Of a stretch of DNA of 64,000 bases, positions 1 through 8,854 are shown one piece after another. This DNA comes from DAOSXA01 sp964526835 (GTDB taxonomy: Bacteria > Zixibacteria > MSB-5A5 > GN15 > FEB-12): assembly GCA_964526835.1 (NCBI GenBank), contig CAZGMK010000017.1, forward strand, positions 6,028 through 70,027. The letters are read 5' to 3'. The position numbers and the translations under genes are program-made. Below the pieces are notes generated by a model. It saw nothing but the letters and a program-made list of their open reading frames with translations. It ran no database searches and was not told where the DNA came from. Every line of letters begins with the position of its first letter. Position 1 is the stretch's first letter.

Positions 1-2
1 AC

Positions 3-803
3 GCGGAGCGGCTTGAACAACTCCTGCACGCGGGGAAGGTCGAAGCGTGCGGCGGCGCGGCCGTGGTGGCTGTCATGCGGGCCGCGCGTGAACGCGGCGC
101 CGACAAGGTGAAGCTGCTGGCCTACGGCGATTCCGGCGATCTAACCGGCGACAAGACCAGCGTCGTCGGCTATGCTGCGGCGGTGATTTACCGGTCGAGT
201 TCCAACTCCGCGGGTCCGGAGACATCGTCTGCACCCGAGGTGGCGCCATCGGATGGGGAGTACTCCCTGTCGGCTCAACAGAAAACGACGCTACTGAGAA
301 TCGCCCGCGAGTCGATTGAGCATCATCTCAACGGCCGCCATCCGCCGGACTATGAGGTCGACGATCAACTGGCCCGGCCGGGAGCGGCCTTTGTCACACT
401 CGAAAAGCAGAGTCGACTGCGCGGATGTATCGGCTTCACCCAGGCAGTGCGTCCCCTCTATCTGACTGTCAGCCACTGTGCAATTTCAGCGGCGGTAGAT
501 GATAACCGTTTCAGGCCGGTTACAGAGTCGGAGATCGATAGTCTGCACATCGAAATCTCGGTTCTGACGCCCTTGCAGAAGGTGTCATCGCCGGAGGAGA
601 TCGTGGTTGGTCGTGATGGTCTGATGATCACACTGGGCCGTCACCGCGGCCTGCTGTTGCCGCAGGTCGCCGAGGAATACGGCTGGACGGTGGATAAGTT
701 CCTGAGTGCAACCTGCGAGAAGGCCGGTCTCCCGCCGAACGCCTGGCGCAATCCGGATGCCATGCTCTACAAGTTCCAGGCTCTGATCTTCGAAGAGGAG
801 TAG
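3..803 (+). CDS. MEMO-AMMECR1 fusion protein (AmmeMemoRadiSam system proteins B+A), 5' truncated
   Basis: The frame is open from the window edge at base 3, so the N-terminus is missing. The first ~60 residues match the C-terminal end of the MEMO1 family (a Cys in ACGGAAVVAVM, then the YGDSGDLTGD and VVGYAAAVIY stretches). In MEMO this Cys belongs to the metal/active-site pocket. A ~30-residue Ser/Pro-rich linker follows, then a full AMMECR1 domain of ~180 residues containing LRGCIGF. These two domains are often separate neighbours of a radical SAM enzyme; here they are one polypeptide. No radical SAM gene follows on this side. The biochemical role of the family is unsettled. A GTG at 63 could start a short form, but homology continues upstream of it. 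Confidence 0.85.
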   Translation, partial: AERLEQLLHAGKVEACGGAAVVAVMRAARERGADKVKLLAYGDSGDLTGDKTSVVGYAAAVIYRSSSNSAGPETSSAPEVAPSDGEYSLSAQQKTTLLRIARESIEHHLNGRHPPDYEVDDQLARPGAAFVTLEKQSRLRGCIGFTQAVRPLYLTVSHCAISAAVDDNRFRPVTESEIDSLHIEISVLTPLQKVSSPEEIVVGRDGLMITLGRHRGLLLPQVAEEYGWTVDKFLSATCEKAGLPPNAWRNPDAMLYKFQALIFEEE

Positions 804-1061
804 TGCGATTTCCGATGCGTGGGCGTCTGGAGCCGACACAGCCGTGACCATCCCTGAAGGACTTGTCGATGAACGCCGGTGGGGTCTGCTGCCGCTTCCC
901 TCGGCGGCTCGAGAAAGGCCGTCTTACCGCGCAGCAGGCGGCCCGGCATCGCCGGCCACGGACAGGGGAGCCCGTCAATCCCTGGCTAAGAGCTCCTTCA
1001 ACAGGTCCTGAAGGCAAGCCCCCATACTCCCCGGGAGGGATATCCGGTCCGCGATCGCCGG

Positions 1062-2054
1062 CTACCCTTCCTCATCCAGCACCTGCAACAGCGCCGCCAT
1101 ATCCTCAGGGGGATCGGATCGTATTGAGAGCGGTCGGGCGGTGATGGGGTGCTCGAACTCCAGGCGATATGCGTGCAGAGCCTGACGCGGTATCATGGCG
1201 AGCAAACGCTGCGCCAGGGGACGTTCCGGTCCGAACATGCCGCGATGCCATTTCTCTCGCCCGCCGTAATCCGAGTCGCCGAAAACCGGGTGGCCCAGGT
1301 GAGACAGGTGCACCCTGATCTGGTGCGTGCGCCCGGTCTGCAACCGGACTTCGAGAAGGTCCCAGGACCGATAGCGCGTGAGCACGCGGTAATGGGTGAT
1401 CGATTCTCGGCCCCTGTCGCCGACCACCGCCATCTTTTTGCGATCACTCGGAGAACGTCCAATCGGCAGATCGATTATGCCCTCTGTCTCCTTCAAGTGC
1501 CCGCACACCAGAGCCAGGTAACAGCGGCGAACTTCGCGATCGCGAATCATCTGCTGCAGCTTAGCGAAAGCCAACTCGGTTCGGGCCACAATCAGCAGGC
1601 CCGAGGTCTCCTTGTCCAGACGATGGACGATGCCGGGGCGTTCCTCGGCGTCGCCAGGCGGCGCACTGCCGAGATAGTGAATGACGGCGTTGACCAGGGT
1701 CCCGGACATGTTGCCGCGGGCCGGGTGGGTGACCAGGCCCGCCGGCTTATTGATTATCAGCAGGTGCTCGTCTTCATAGCGGATGTCCAGCGGAATGTCT
1801 TCTCCCTCAATGGCCAGGGGCTGCACCGGGGGGATGGTCAACTCGATTCGCTCGCCGCCGCTTAGCCTGAGGTTCTTGGCGACCGGTCGGCCGTCGACGA
1901 GACAGTTGTCCCGAGCTATCAGCCTCTGGACTTGGGTACGCGTCAGGCCGATCTTCGGATGATCGGTCAGAAACCGATCGAGTCGCATCGGGCCACAATC
2001 CTCAGGCACCTGGATCGTGAGTTGCCGGGGCGAGTACTCCTGCGGCAGAGTCAT
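1062..2054 (-). CDS. rluD: 23S rRNA pseudouridine synthase, RluD family
   Basis: 330 residues, the normal length for RluA/RluD enzymes, which isomerise specific uridines in 23S rRNA. An N-terminal S4 RNA-binding domain (about residues 22-75, MRLDRFLTD...RLIARDNCLVDG) precedes the catalytic domain. The family active-site motif HRLDKETSG is present with the catalytic Asp at residue 147. Later RTHQIRVHL also fits the family. The ATG start lies 8 bases after the stop of the upstream PdxJ-like gene, so the two are probably co-transcribed. RluD rather than RluA/RluC is favoured by the S4 domain and length, but the exact target uridines cannot be told from sequence. Confidence 0.9.
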   Translation of the reverse strand: MTLPQEYSPRQLTIQVPEDCGPMRLDRFLTDHPKIGLTRTQVQRLIARDNCLVDGRPVAKNLRLSGGERIELTIPPVQPLAIEGEDIPLDIRYEDEHLLIINKPAGLVTHPARGNMSGTLVNAVIHYLGSAPPGDAEERPGIVHRLDKETSGLLIVARTELAFAKLQQMIRDREVRRCYLALVCGHLKETEGIIDLPIGRSPSDRKKMAVVGDRGRESITHYRVLTRYRSWDLLEVRLQTGRTHQIRVHLSHLGHPVFGDSDYGGREKWHRGMFGPERPLAQRLLAMIPRQALHAYRLEFEHPITARPLSIRSDPPEDMAALLQVLDEEG

Positions 2055-2062
2055 GGTAGACC

Positions 2063-2785
2063 TTACGCCTGCCCCCTGATCAGTTGCCTCATTCGGCGGA
2101 CCGCCGATTCGATGCCAACCAGGGACGCCCGCGCAATCACGGCGCCGCCGACTATGAACTCATCGATCACCTCAAGCTGGACCAGTGGTTCAATGTTGTC
2201 GTAGTCCAGACCGCGGGAGCAGGCCACAGTCAGCCCGGCATTCGCCGCCGCCTGCGCCGCTTGATCGAGACGATCCAATTCCTGCTGGGCCTGACTCAAC
2301 TCCCGGGCCGAGGTATACGCAGAGGCAGAAAGAACGACCCCCTCGGCTCCGGCCCGGCGGGCCTGTTTTACCGCTGAAGGCTCCGGTTCGACATAGTAGC
2401 GCACGGCGATACCGATGCCGCTAAAACGTGCGCTCGTGTCCTGGTAATCGATCTCAGGAACATCGAAGCCGATAGTGGCCATCGGGTCACCGCCGGCGCC
2501 GCTGTCGGCGAAGAAGGTCGTCTCGGCTGGCTTGATCGTGAGGGCCTGATCAATAAGTTCATCTAGGGGCGGTATTGACAGGATGAGTCGGGTCTTGACA
2601 ACACTTCCGAGAATAGCCACGTCGCGCGGCTGAGTCTGGCGGCGTCCCGACCTGAGGGTGAAGGCGATGGCATCCGCTCCGGCCAGCTCGGCCAACACCG
2701 CAGCCTGTATCGGGTCAGGTTGGTCGCGATCAAGGGCCGCGCGAATCGTCGGCACCGGGGACAGGTCTACGGTCAATGAGGCCAC
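2063..2785 (-). CDS. PdxJ-like protein lacking catalytic residues (probable pseudoenzyme)
   Basis: 240 residues, the length of pyridoxine 5'-phosphate synthase PdxJ, and recognisable along its length (PDPIQAAVLAELAGADAI, LRSGRR, RDVAILGSVVKTRL, C-terminal VIARASLVGIESAV). The residues that define PdxJ catalysis are changed. Relative to E. coli, His45 is Thr43, Glu72 is Ser70, and the His193 position (AGHGL) is Arg (CSRGL). The N-terminal NIDH motif is DLSP. Arginines of the phosphate site are kept. It may be a non-catalytic or repurposed TIM barrel; automatic annotation would call it pdxJ. The start is GTG. It lies directly upstream of rluD. Confidence 0.7.
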   Translation of the reverse strand: MASLTVDLSPVPTIRAALDRDQPDPIQAAVLAELAGADAIAFTLRSGRRQTQPRDVAILGSVVKTRLILSIPPLDELIDQALTIKPAETTFFADSGAGGDPMATIGFDVPEIDYQDTSARFSGIGIAVRYYVEPEPSAVKQARRAGAEGVVLSASAYTSARELSQAQQELDRLDQAAQAAANAGLTVACSRGLDYDNIEPLVQLEVIDEFIVGGAVIARASLVGIESAVRRMRQLIRGQA

Positions 2786-2911
2786 AAGAACTCCTTGTCG
2801 GTATAGTTGCCGCCAACGCTACTGAGCATATTTAACCGGTCGATGACTCCAATGTCAACAAGACCCTCCCACAATACGATTCTTCGGGGCACAGGGTTCA
2901 GAATCCGCGAA

Positions 2912-2942
2912 GAAGCCGCGGCCGATTCACGGCCGCGGCTTC
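2912..2942 (-). terminator. Strong GC hairpin after the metallopeptidase gene
   Basis: Two perfect 13-base arms (2912-2924 and 2930-2942) with a 5-base loop lie about 25 bases downstream of the stop of the large minus-strand peptidase gene. No clear U-tract follows on the minus strand, so termination may be inefficient or the hairpin may protect the mRNA 3' end. Confidence 0.55.
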
Positions 2943-2965
2943 GCGCTCACCTTGTGTCCGGGTAG

Positions 2966-5900
2966 TTATCGAGGGATTGAAACATCGGGCGCCCAGACCG
3001 CACCCGTACCCTGGCAATCAGGGTCCGGTCCTTCGCTGAACATGTAGGCAACAAGGTAAACCAGGTCGGCGATGTCACCGGCGCCGCCCTGGCCATCGAC
3101 ATTGACCGCCGCCAAATTCGGCGGTTCGGGACCGGATGCGAACATCCACGACGTCAGGTAAACCACATCGGCGATGTCGGGACCCTCACCGTTACCATCG
3201 ATATCGCCGCATATCCACGATGGTCCGACTTCGAAGCTCAGCGCTGCCTGATCGCTGCTGCCGCACATGTCCGTCACCTGAGCAGTGAAGTTGACGGTCA
3301 TAACTGCGTTCGGAGTACCGGTCAACAATCCATCTGAGGTTAACGAGATACCGGTACCGGCCAGGCCATCATCGAAATCGACCCACGTGAACGGACCGGT
3401 GCCACCCGCCATCGTAAGCTGCTCGGAATAGGCTTCGCCCTCCACGCCATCGGGCAGCGCGACCGTGGTGATAGCCACAGCCGGATTGATCATGATAGTC
3501 AGCGGCCGATCATCGTAACCGCCGACCATGTCCTCGGCATGGGCCGTGAAGCCGATCTCACCCGAAGCTGACGGGGCGCCGCTGATCTGCCCGGAAGCGT
3601 TCAGGGCCAAGCCCGTGCCGTCCAGATCGCCACCGAGATCGGTGAAGCTGATCGGGCCGGTTCCGCCGGCGGCGCTCAGGGCCTGCGAATAGGCGCAATT
3701 GACTGTCCAGGCCGGCAGCTCGGCTGTGGTTATCTGAACCACGGGATTGACAGTCATGCTCAGGAGTTTCTCGTCGTAGCCGCCGCCTTCGTCAGAAACG
3801 ACGGCGGTGAACTCGATTGTCCCGGCCGACGACGGCGTACCGGACAGCAGACCGTCGGCTGCCAGACTCAGGCCGGTGCCGGACAGATCGTCACCCAAAT
3901 CGGACCACGTCACCTCGCCGCTGCCCGGAGTCGATTCCAGCAGATAGGAGAAAGCCACGCCTGCGGTCCAGGCCGGCAGATTGTCGGTTATGATCTGCAG
4001 GGCCGGATTGACATAGACAGTCAGGGACTTCTGCCCCGATGCGCCGATTTCATCGGCGACGTGAGCGGTGAAACTGATCATCCCGCTGTCGATCGGGGTA
4101 CCGCTAAGAGTACCATCGGACGCCAGGCTGAGACCTGTACCGACCAGGTCGCCGTATTTGTCGGTGACTGTAATGACCCCCGTGCCACCCGCAGTCTCGA
4201 CCAGTGCTTCATAGTAGCCGCTCTGAGTAGCGTCGGGCAGCGTCTCGGAGACTACTGTCGGCAGGGAATTGATCGTGAAGTCGAAGGTGTGGGCGCCGTA
4301 GGCACCGACCTTGTCGGTGGCGACAGCGGTAAAGCTGATCGGCCCTTCGGCAGTTGGTGTGCCGCTGACCACACCGAGCGGGGTCAACGCCAGGCCGGTG
4401 CCGTTGAGATCTTCGCCCTGATCGGACCATGTAAGGTTACGGGTTCCGCCGGTGGCCTCAAGCTGCTGCGAATACGCCACACCGATTGTCCAGTCCGGCA
4501 ACGTAGTCGTTGTGATCACGATCGACGGATTGATAGTGAAGGTGAATTCCTTCTGATCGGCATGTTTGGCCTCATCGACAACCATAGCGGTGAATGTGAT
4601 CTCCCCCTCCACAGTCGGGGTACCAGAGAGGAGACCATCAGTCGAAAGTCCCAGACCCGTACCTGCGAGGTCTGCGTTGAGATCGCTCCACGTCATCTGG
4701 CCCTGGGCTCCGACGGCTACAAGCTGGTACGAGAAGGCATGTCCCACGGTCCAGTCCGGTACGTGCTCCGTGGTGATGTGGAGGATGTCCTGGATCATCA
4801 GGTCGATGATCTGCTCGTCGACAGCGCCGACGTCATCGCTGACCTGAGCGGTAAATGTGATCAGCCCGGTATCGACGGCGGTACCGGAAATCAGACCGCT
4901 TGACGACAGCGTCAGGCCGGTACCTGAGAGGTCGCTGTTCTTATCGATCCAGACAACGGACCCGGTTCCGCCGGTCCGGTTCATCTGCTGCTCGTAATAG
5001 ACATCCTTGATGGCATCAGGAACACTGGTGGTAGTGATAGTAAGAGCCGGGTTGACGGTGAAGTTGAAGGCCTGATCATCGGTGGCGCCCACCTGGTCGG
5101 TAGCCAGAGCGGTGAAGCTCACCGTTCCCTCAACAGGCGTGCCGCTGAGAAGTCCGTCGGGGGCAAGCGCCAATCCGGTTCCGGCCAGGTCACTGTTCTG
5201 GTCTGTAATGGCGACCGCCCCGGTGCCGCCGGTGGCCTCGATCTGTTCTGAGAAAGCATGGCCGGCCGTCCAATCGGGCAATGACAGGGTCGTGATCTGG
5301 ACCGCCGGGGCGATCTCAAAGCTGAAGGTCTCTTCGTCGGCCTCGCTGTTCTGGTCGACAACTCGGGCGGTAAAGGAGATCGTACCTGCGGTGGCCGGCG
5401 TACCGGTGAGCAGACCGCCCGGGGAAAGACTCAAACCGGTTCCCGACAGATCACCGTTCTTGTCGGTCCAGTCATAGGGAGGCGTACCGCTGATCGCCTC
5501 AAGCTGTTCGGAGTAAGCAAGTCCCTGGGTCCAATCGGGCAGGGTTGTAGTGGTGATGATCGGACGGTTCTCGTTGCACTCGTAGCCGACGATTTCAAGA
5601 TCATCAACATTCCAGCCGCAGTAAGTCCAACCCCAGTCGGTTGTGCCCATGGTGAACCGGACATAGACAGTCGGCTCGCCGTCGGCCAGGGCCGCGATGT
5701 CGTAGGACTTCTGAGTCCAGGCGGCGTCGGTGACTTCAGAAGTGTTCTCCCAAATCGTGGTCCAGCTGGACCCGTTGGTGGAGATGCGGATGTAGGCATG
5801 ATCATACGAGGGTTGTTCGACCCCGAGCCAACGCCAGAAGTTCAGAGTGGCGCCGACCAGATCGCTGCAGTCAATTGCGGGGCTGGTAGCATGGCGCTCG

Positions 5901-8131
5901 GGCATGTTGTTTTCATAGTCGCCGTTCAGGTTGTACCCGAGCACGCCGCTGCCGGAGTGGCCGCCGGAAGGATCGGGGTTACCGTAGGAACCGCCACCGC
6001 CGGTTGGGGTGCCAACGGCCCAGTTGCCGCCGGAGAAGGTCCACCCCTGGTTGCTTTCGAAGTCGTCGGAGTAGGCGACGACGGCATCGGTGGCAACCAT
6101 GGCATGATACGGATTACCCGGACTGGGGTCATTGACCGTCGCCCCGCCGACATCCTCGGCGCTGAAATAGAAGTCGACCTTCTGGAAGCAGTCAAGGGCC
6201 GGGATAGTGGCAATGTAGTTATTAGGTGTGGTCTCGGTCATCGGGACACTGGAATAGGAACCCCCGTCAACGGCATAGTGAAACTCGCCCGTGCCCGACA
6301 CCGGGGAACCCTCCTGGCCGCTCACCACGACTTCGATATCGGTCGAGGAACCGGGGGTGAGCAGCGACGGCAGACCATTGGGGTAATCGAAGACCAGCAG
6401 CGCCAACTCCGGCCCGGGCATATTATGCGCCGAGAACCCGGCCTGAATCTCATAGTAGTGGGGACTGCCGTTGGCCAGGTTGCCATCGTCATCGTCCAGG
6501 GTCATGAAGTCAATCGTAATCTGCGGCGTGATAAGATCACCGGTGTGCAACAGGCAGGAGTTGATCGTCAGGTCGGCCAGGATGTCGAGGTAATCGATCG
6601 GTTCAGTGACGACCAGCTCGTTCCGGGTGTCCCACACGCAGCCGGAGAGCAACTGCCCGCAGTCATGGATCGCGCCGGTACACGGATACTGGTGATTATT
6701 GTCGGCAGTGCGCAGGGAGGTATTGCAGTCGCCGTAGAAACCAAGGCCCAGCAACGGCGAATCGAGGGTCAGCACAGACATGCAGTCACCGAATCCTTCA
6801 CCGTACTGGCCCTGACCCGATCCGGCGGCGTTGACCAGGCGATGGCCATACTCATGGACGATTACCGACGACCATGCCGTATTCGGATAGCTGCTTCCTG
6901 AGGCGCAAAAGTTAATTGACTGTTCAGTCGGGCTGTACCAGGCGTTGCCGGGGCAGTAGCCATCGCTGCGATTGACCGTAACCGGGAACTGGGTTTCAGT
7001 GCTGACTGACGGATACGACGGATTGGCCTGAATGGCCAGATCGCGAATACCGTTGGCCTCGATATAGGCGTTCACCTGGGACCGGACATATTCGGTATTC
7101 GAGGAGTTGTGGGTGAAACTGGCCGGGCCGGGAGGCGTCACCGTCTGGTTGAGGACCGACTCGGAGCCGGCGTTGTTGTATACCCGGAACCAAGTGCCGC
7201 GAAGCTCCGAGGTAACCGTTACATCGGAACTGCCGCCGTTAGGAATCACGAAATCACCGTTCGCGTCGGTATAAGCGTAGGTGCCGCCGATATTGACTCG
7301 CGCCCACGGGCACGGCTCGGAAAGCTCCTGCTCGCACTGTTCGGCTCCGGGCCCCTGGGTGGCCAGGCCGGCGACGTTACCGACAACGTCTTCGAATATT
7401 ATCAGGTCTTCCTTGTAGAGAATCTCACCTGTGCGGGCATCGACGACATACTCGAACTCGCTGGGGAAATCCGACTTAGCGACCAGGTTCAGACCCATGG
7501 TCGGCGTCGCCAGTTCATCGGCGTGCCCGGCGAATATGACCGCCCGGTGCTTCAGGAAGGCATCGAGGGTCGGCTCATCAGCCCTGACCACCTGCTCGGC
7601 CATGTCGAATGATGGACCGGCCAGGCCGACATCAGATACAAAGTCACCGAGGTCGCGCAGGGTCGAGACCGCCAGAACTACCTTGTTGTCGATGTCATTG
7701 CGAACCAGCACACGCAGCTCGGATTCATAGACCGGCATCCCGTCCTTTTCCTGATGGTAGTAGAACAGCGTGAACTTGTAGCGTCCCGTGGTCTCATCGT
7801 ACATCACCGGGACCGAGGTCATCTGGTGATCCCTCGGACTGCCGGGAACGATCTCATCAGACGAAAGGCCCCAGACATCGGCGTGCTCGAACACAAAGCG
7901 TTCGGCCGCCGCCAACGGAGTCGGGCCGCTTCCGAACCAGGTACCGTAAAGGCGGGTAAGGCCGATATCGCTCTTGTAGGCCTGAACACCAGGATAGGCT
8001 TGCTTCAAGTCCTTGAGCGCTTGCGCGGCCTCAAACTGAGATTGCGGATCACTTCCGGGCAGACTGCCGGCCGAGATCACACTCGCCAGCATGACCACCG
8101 CAGCCATGACAAATAGCAGACGGGTCTTCAT
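2966..8131 (-). CDS. Secreted modular zinc metallopeptidase with nine Ig-like repeats and dockerin domain
   Basis: 1721 residues. A Sec signal peptide (MKTRLLFVMAAVVMLASV) is followed by an FTP/PepSY-type propeptide (about 50-240) as in thermolysin/fungalysin precursors. The gluzincin catalytic motif HEYGH is at 426-430 and the third zinc ligand is probably Glu445 in EGFGD. A beta-sandwich/MAM-like region (about 690-850) follows. Then come nine tandem Ig-like (putative He_PIG) repeats of ~87 residues (about 855-1637). The C-terminus is a dockerin-type double EF-hand (GDIDGNGEGPDIADVVYL and DGQGGAGDIADLVYL). The likely role is extracellular proteolysis with surface or matrix attachment. No cohesin gene is visible. 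SD GGAGG lies 4 bases before the ATG. It is transcribed alone, with its own promoter and a downstream hairpin. Confidence 0.85.
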   Translation of the reverse strand: MKTRLLFVMAAVVMLASVISAGSLPGSDPQSQFEAAQALKDLKQAYPGVQAYKSDIGLTRLYGTWFGSGPTPLAAAERFVFEHADVWGLSSDEIVPGSPRDHQMTSVPVMYDETTGRYKFTLFYYHQEKDGMPVYESELRVLVRNDIDNKVVLAVSTLRDLGDFVSDVGLAGPSFDMAEQVVRADEPTLDAFLKHRAVIFAGHADELATPTMGLNLVAKSDFPSEFEYVVDARTGEILYKEDLIIFEDVVGNVAGLATQGPGAEQCEQELSEPCPWARVNIGGTYAYTDANGDFVIPNGGSSDVTVTSELRGTWFRVYNNAGSESVLNQTVTPPGPASFTHNSSNTEYVRSQVNAYIEANGIRDLAIQANPSYPSVSTETQFPVTVNRSDGYCPGNAWYSPTEQSINFCASGSSYPNTAWSSVIVHEYGHRLVNAAGSGQGQYGEGFGDCMSVLTLDSPLLGLGFYGDCNTSLRTADNNHQYPCTGAIHDCGQLLSGCVWDTRNELVVTEPIDYLDILADLTINSCLLHTGDLITPQITIDFMTLDDDDGNLANGSPHYYEIQAGFSAHNMPGPELALLVFDYPNGLPSLLTPGSSTDIEVVVSGQEGSPVSGTGEFHYAVDGGSYSSVPMTETTPNNYIATIPALDCFQKVDFYFSAEDVGGATVNDPSPGNPYHAMVATDAVVAYSDDFESNQGWTFSGGNWAVGTPTGGGGSYGNPDPSGGHSGSGVLGYNLNGDYENNMPERHATSPAIDCSDLVGATLNFWRWLGVEQPSYDHAYIRISTNGSSWTTIWENTSEVTDAAWTQKSYDIAALADGEPTVYVRFTMGTTDWGWTYCGWNVDDLEIVGYECNENRPIITTTTLPDWTQGLAYSEQLEAISGTPPYDWTDKNGDLSGTGLSLSPGGLLTGTPATAGTISFTARVVDQNSEADEETFSFEIAPAVQITTLSLPDWTAGHAFSEQIEATGGTGAVAITDQNSDLAGTGLALAPDGLLSGTPVEGTVSFTALATDQVGATDDQAFNFTVNPALTITTTSVPDAIKDVYYEQQMNRTGGTGSVVWIDKNSDLSGTGLTLSSSGLISGTAVDTGLITFTAQVSDDVGAVDEQIIDLMIQDILHITTEHVPDWTVGHAFSYQLVAVGAQGQMTWSDLNADLAGTGLGLSTDGLLSGTPTVEGEITFTAMVVDEAKHADQKEFTFTINPSIVITTTTLPDWTIGVAYSQQLEATGGTRNLTWSDQGEDLNGTGLALTPLGVVSGTPTAEGPISFTAVATDKVGAYGAHTFDFTINSLPTVVSETLPDATQSGYYEALVETAGGTGVITVTDKYGDLVGTGLSLASDGTLSGTPIDSGMISFTAHVADEIGASGQKSLTVYVNPALQIITDNLPAWTAGVAFSYLLESTPGSGEVTWSDLGDDLSGTGLSLAADGLLSGTPSSAGTIEFTAVVSDEGGGYDEKLLSMTVNPVVQITTAELPAWTVNCAYSQALSAAGGTGPISFTDLGGDLDGTGLALNASGQISGAPSASGEIGFTAHAEDMVGGYDDRPLTIMINPAVAITTVALPDGVEGEAYSEQLTMAGGTGPFTWVDFDDGLAGTGISLTSDGLLTGTPNAVMTVNFTAQVTDMCGSSDQAALSFEVGPSWICGDIDGNGEGPDIADVVYLTSWMFASGPEPPNLAAVNVDGQGGAGDIADLVYLVAYMFSEGPDPDCQGTGAVWAPDVSIPR
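3220..5570 (-). repeat. Nine tandem ~260-bp repeats encoding Ig-like domains
   Basis: Nine in-frame copies of about 87 codons lie inside the metallopeptidase gene. Each begins near ITTTTLPDWT, has a GTGLSL...GLLSGTP core and ends near FTVNPA. The copies are diverged at both DNA and protein level, with no identical neighbours. They are therefore old duplications, not a recent expansion. Copies 3 and 6 depart most from the LPDW start (SVPDAIKD and TLPDATQS). Confidence 0.85.
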
Positions 8132-8237
8132 GAGTCCTCCAGAGGGGGTAGTATTGGAATGTACAATCGTTCGTTCTTCTCTTCGGTTGCTGGACGGCTG
8201 AACCGGACGGTCACTCCGGCAGCCCGTAAGTTAGTAT

Positions 8238-8265
8238 AAGATAATCGAATGTTTCCATCTGTCAA
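8238..8265 (-). promoter_or_regulatory. Candidate sigma70 promoter for the metallopeptidase gene
   Basis: On the minus strand a perfect -35 TTGACA (8260-8265) is followed after 16 bases by TATCTT (8238-8243, 4/6 match). The predicted start near 8231 gives a ~100-nt leader to the ATG at 8131. An alternative TATACT box lies 5 bases further downstream, but its spacing to TTGACA is too long. Confidence 0.5.
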
Positions 8266-8786
8266 TGTTTGAACGAGGCAAAGTGCCAAGGGTAACGTGG
8301 ATCGCAATCGGCGACATTTGGGGGATTCTATCACTTTGGGACGAGGCTCGTGACCTGTGGCCACGGTCACGACACATGCATGCAGTACAAAGACGCTCGC
8401 CAGCCTGTCGGTATTCGGAGCGGCATCCATACCCGATTCGGCGCCTAGTAATTGGAGAAAGATCCGGCCACAATCGGAAGGCCGTTTCGTGTATCTGCGG
8501 GGAGAGTAGGCCCGAAGGAGCCACCACCCGCATTCAAGGATTGTGGCATGTTTGCGGCAGTTTTGCGTCGGATCCGCATCAATAGCACTTACCAAGGCGG
8601 TTTGTATATGGATCTCGAACAAGCGATTGTACTTGAGGGAACCCACTGCGACGCAGGCTGGAACGATTCGAAGCGCGGTCGAATCTCGTGGCGAACTCTC
8701 TTCAGCGCCGCCGAACCGACACCGACGAATTGACCGCCGGCCGGATTCCCCTTGCCCTTAAACTTTAAAGTATTATCTTCCCGCGG
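8266..8786. other. Intergenic stretch with no supported gene
   Basis: About 520 bases between the divergent peptidase and aminotransferase promoters. Open frames exist on both strands, but none has a recognisable product or ribosome site. I see no tRNA-like or repeat structure. Confidence 0.5.
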
Positions 8787-8816
8787 CTGAAGACGTGTAC
8801 TAACCAGGAATATAGT
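8787..8816 (+). promoter_or_regulatory. Weak candidate promoter for the ornithine aminotransferase gene
   Basis: TATAGT (8811-8816, 5/6 to the -10 consensus) lies 18 bases after CTGAAG (8787-8792, a poor -35). The predicted start near 8823 gives a ~30-nt leader containing the SD AGAGGTG (8843-8849) before the ATG at 8855. Confidence 0.35.
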
Positions 8817-8854
8817 ACGCCTGCAACCCACTTTTACCTGAAAGAGGTGATACT

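Noticed and set aside
863..1144. 93-codon plus-strand frame after the AMMECR1 fusion
   Set aside because: Pro/Arg-rich translation without homology, runs into the 3' end of rluD on the other strand, and has no SD. The 804-1061 gap holds nothing I can support.
3220..5570. Possible CRISPR or satellite array
   Set aside because: The ~260-bp periodicity is in-frame coding repeats of Ig-like domains with diverged copies, not short identical repeats with spacers.
5798..6901. Long plus-strand open frame (367 codons) opposite the metallopeptidase
   Set aside because: It is antisense to a gene with clear domains, its translation is low-complexity G/V/R-rich without homology, and it has no ribosome site. 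It is a codon-bias shadow.
8128..8646. 172-codon minus-strand frame upstream of the metallopeptidase
   Set aside because: No homology, no ribosome site, contains the peptidase promoter and leader, and overlaps its start.
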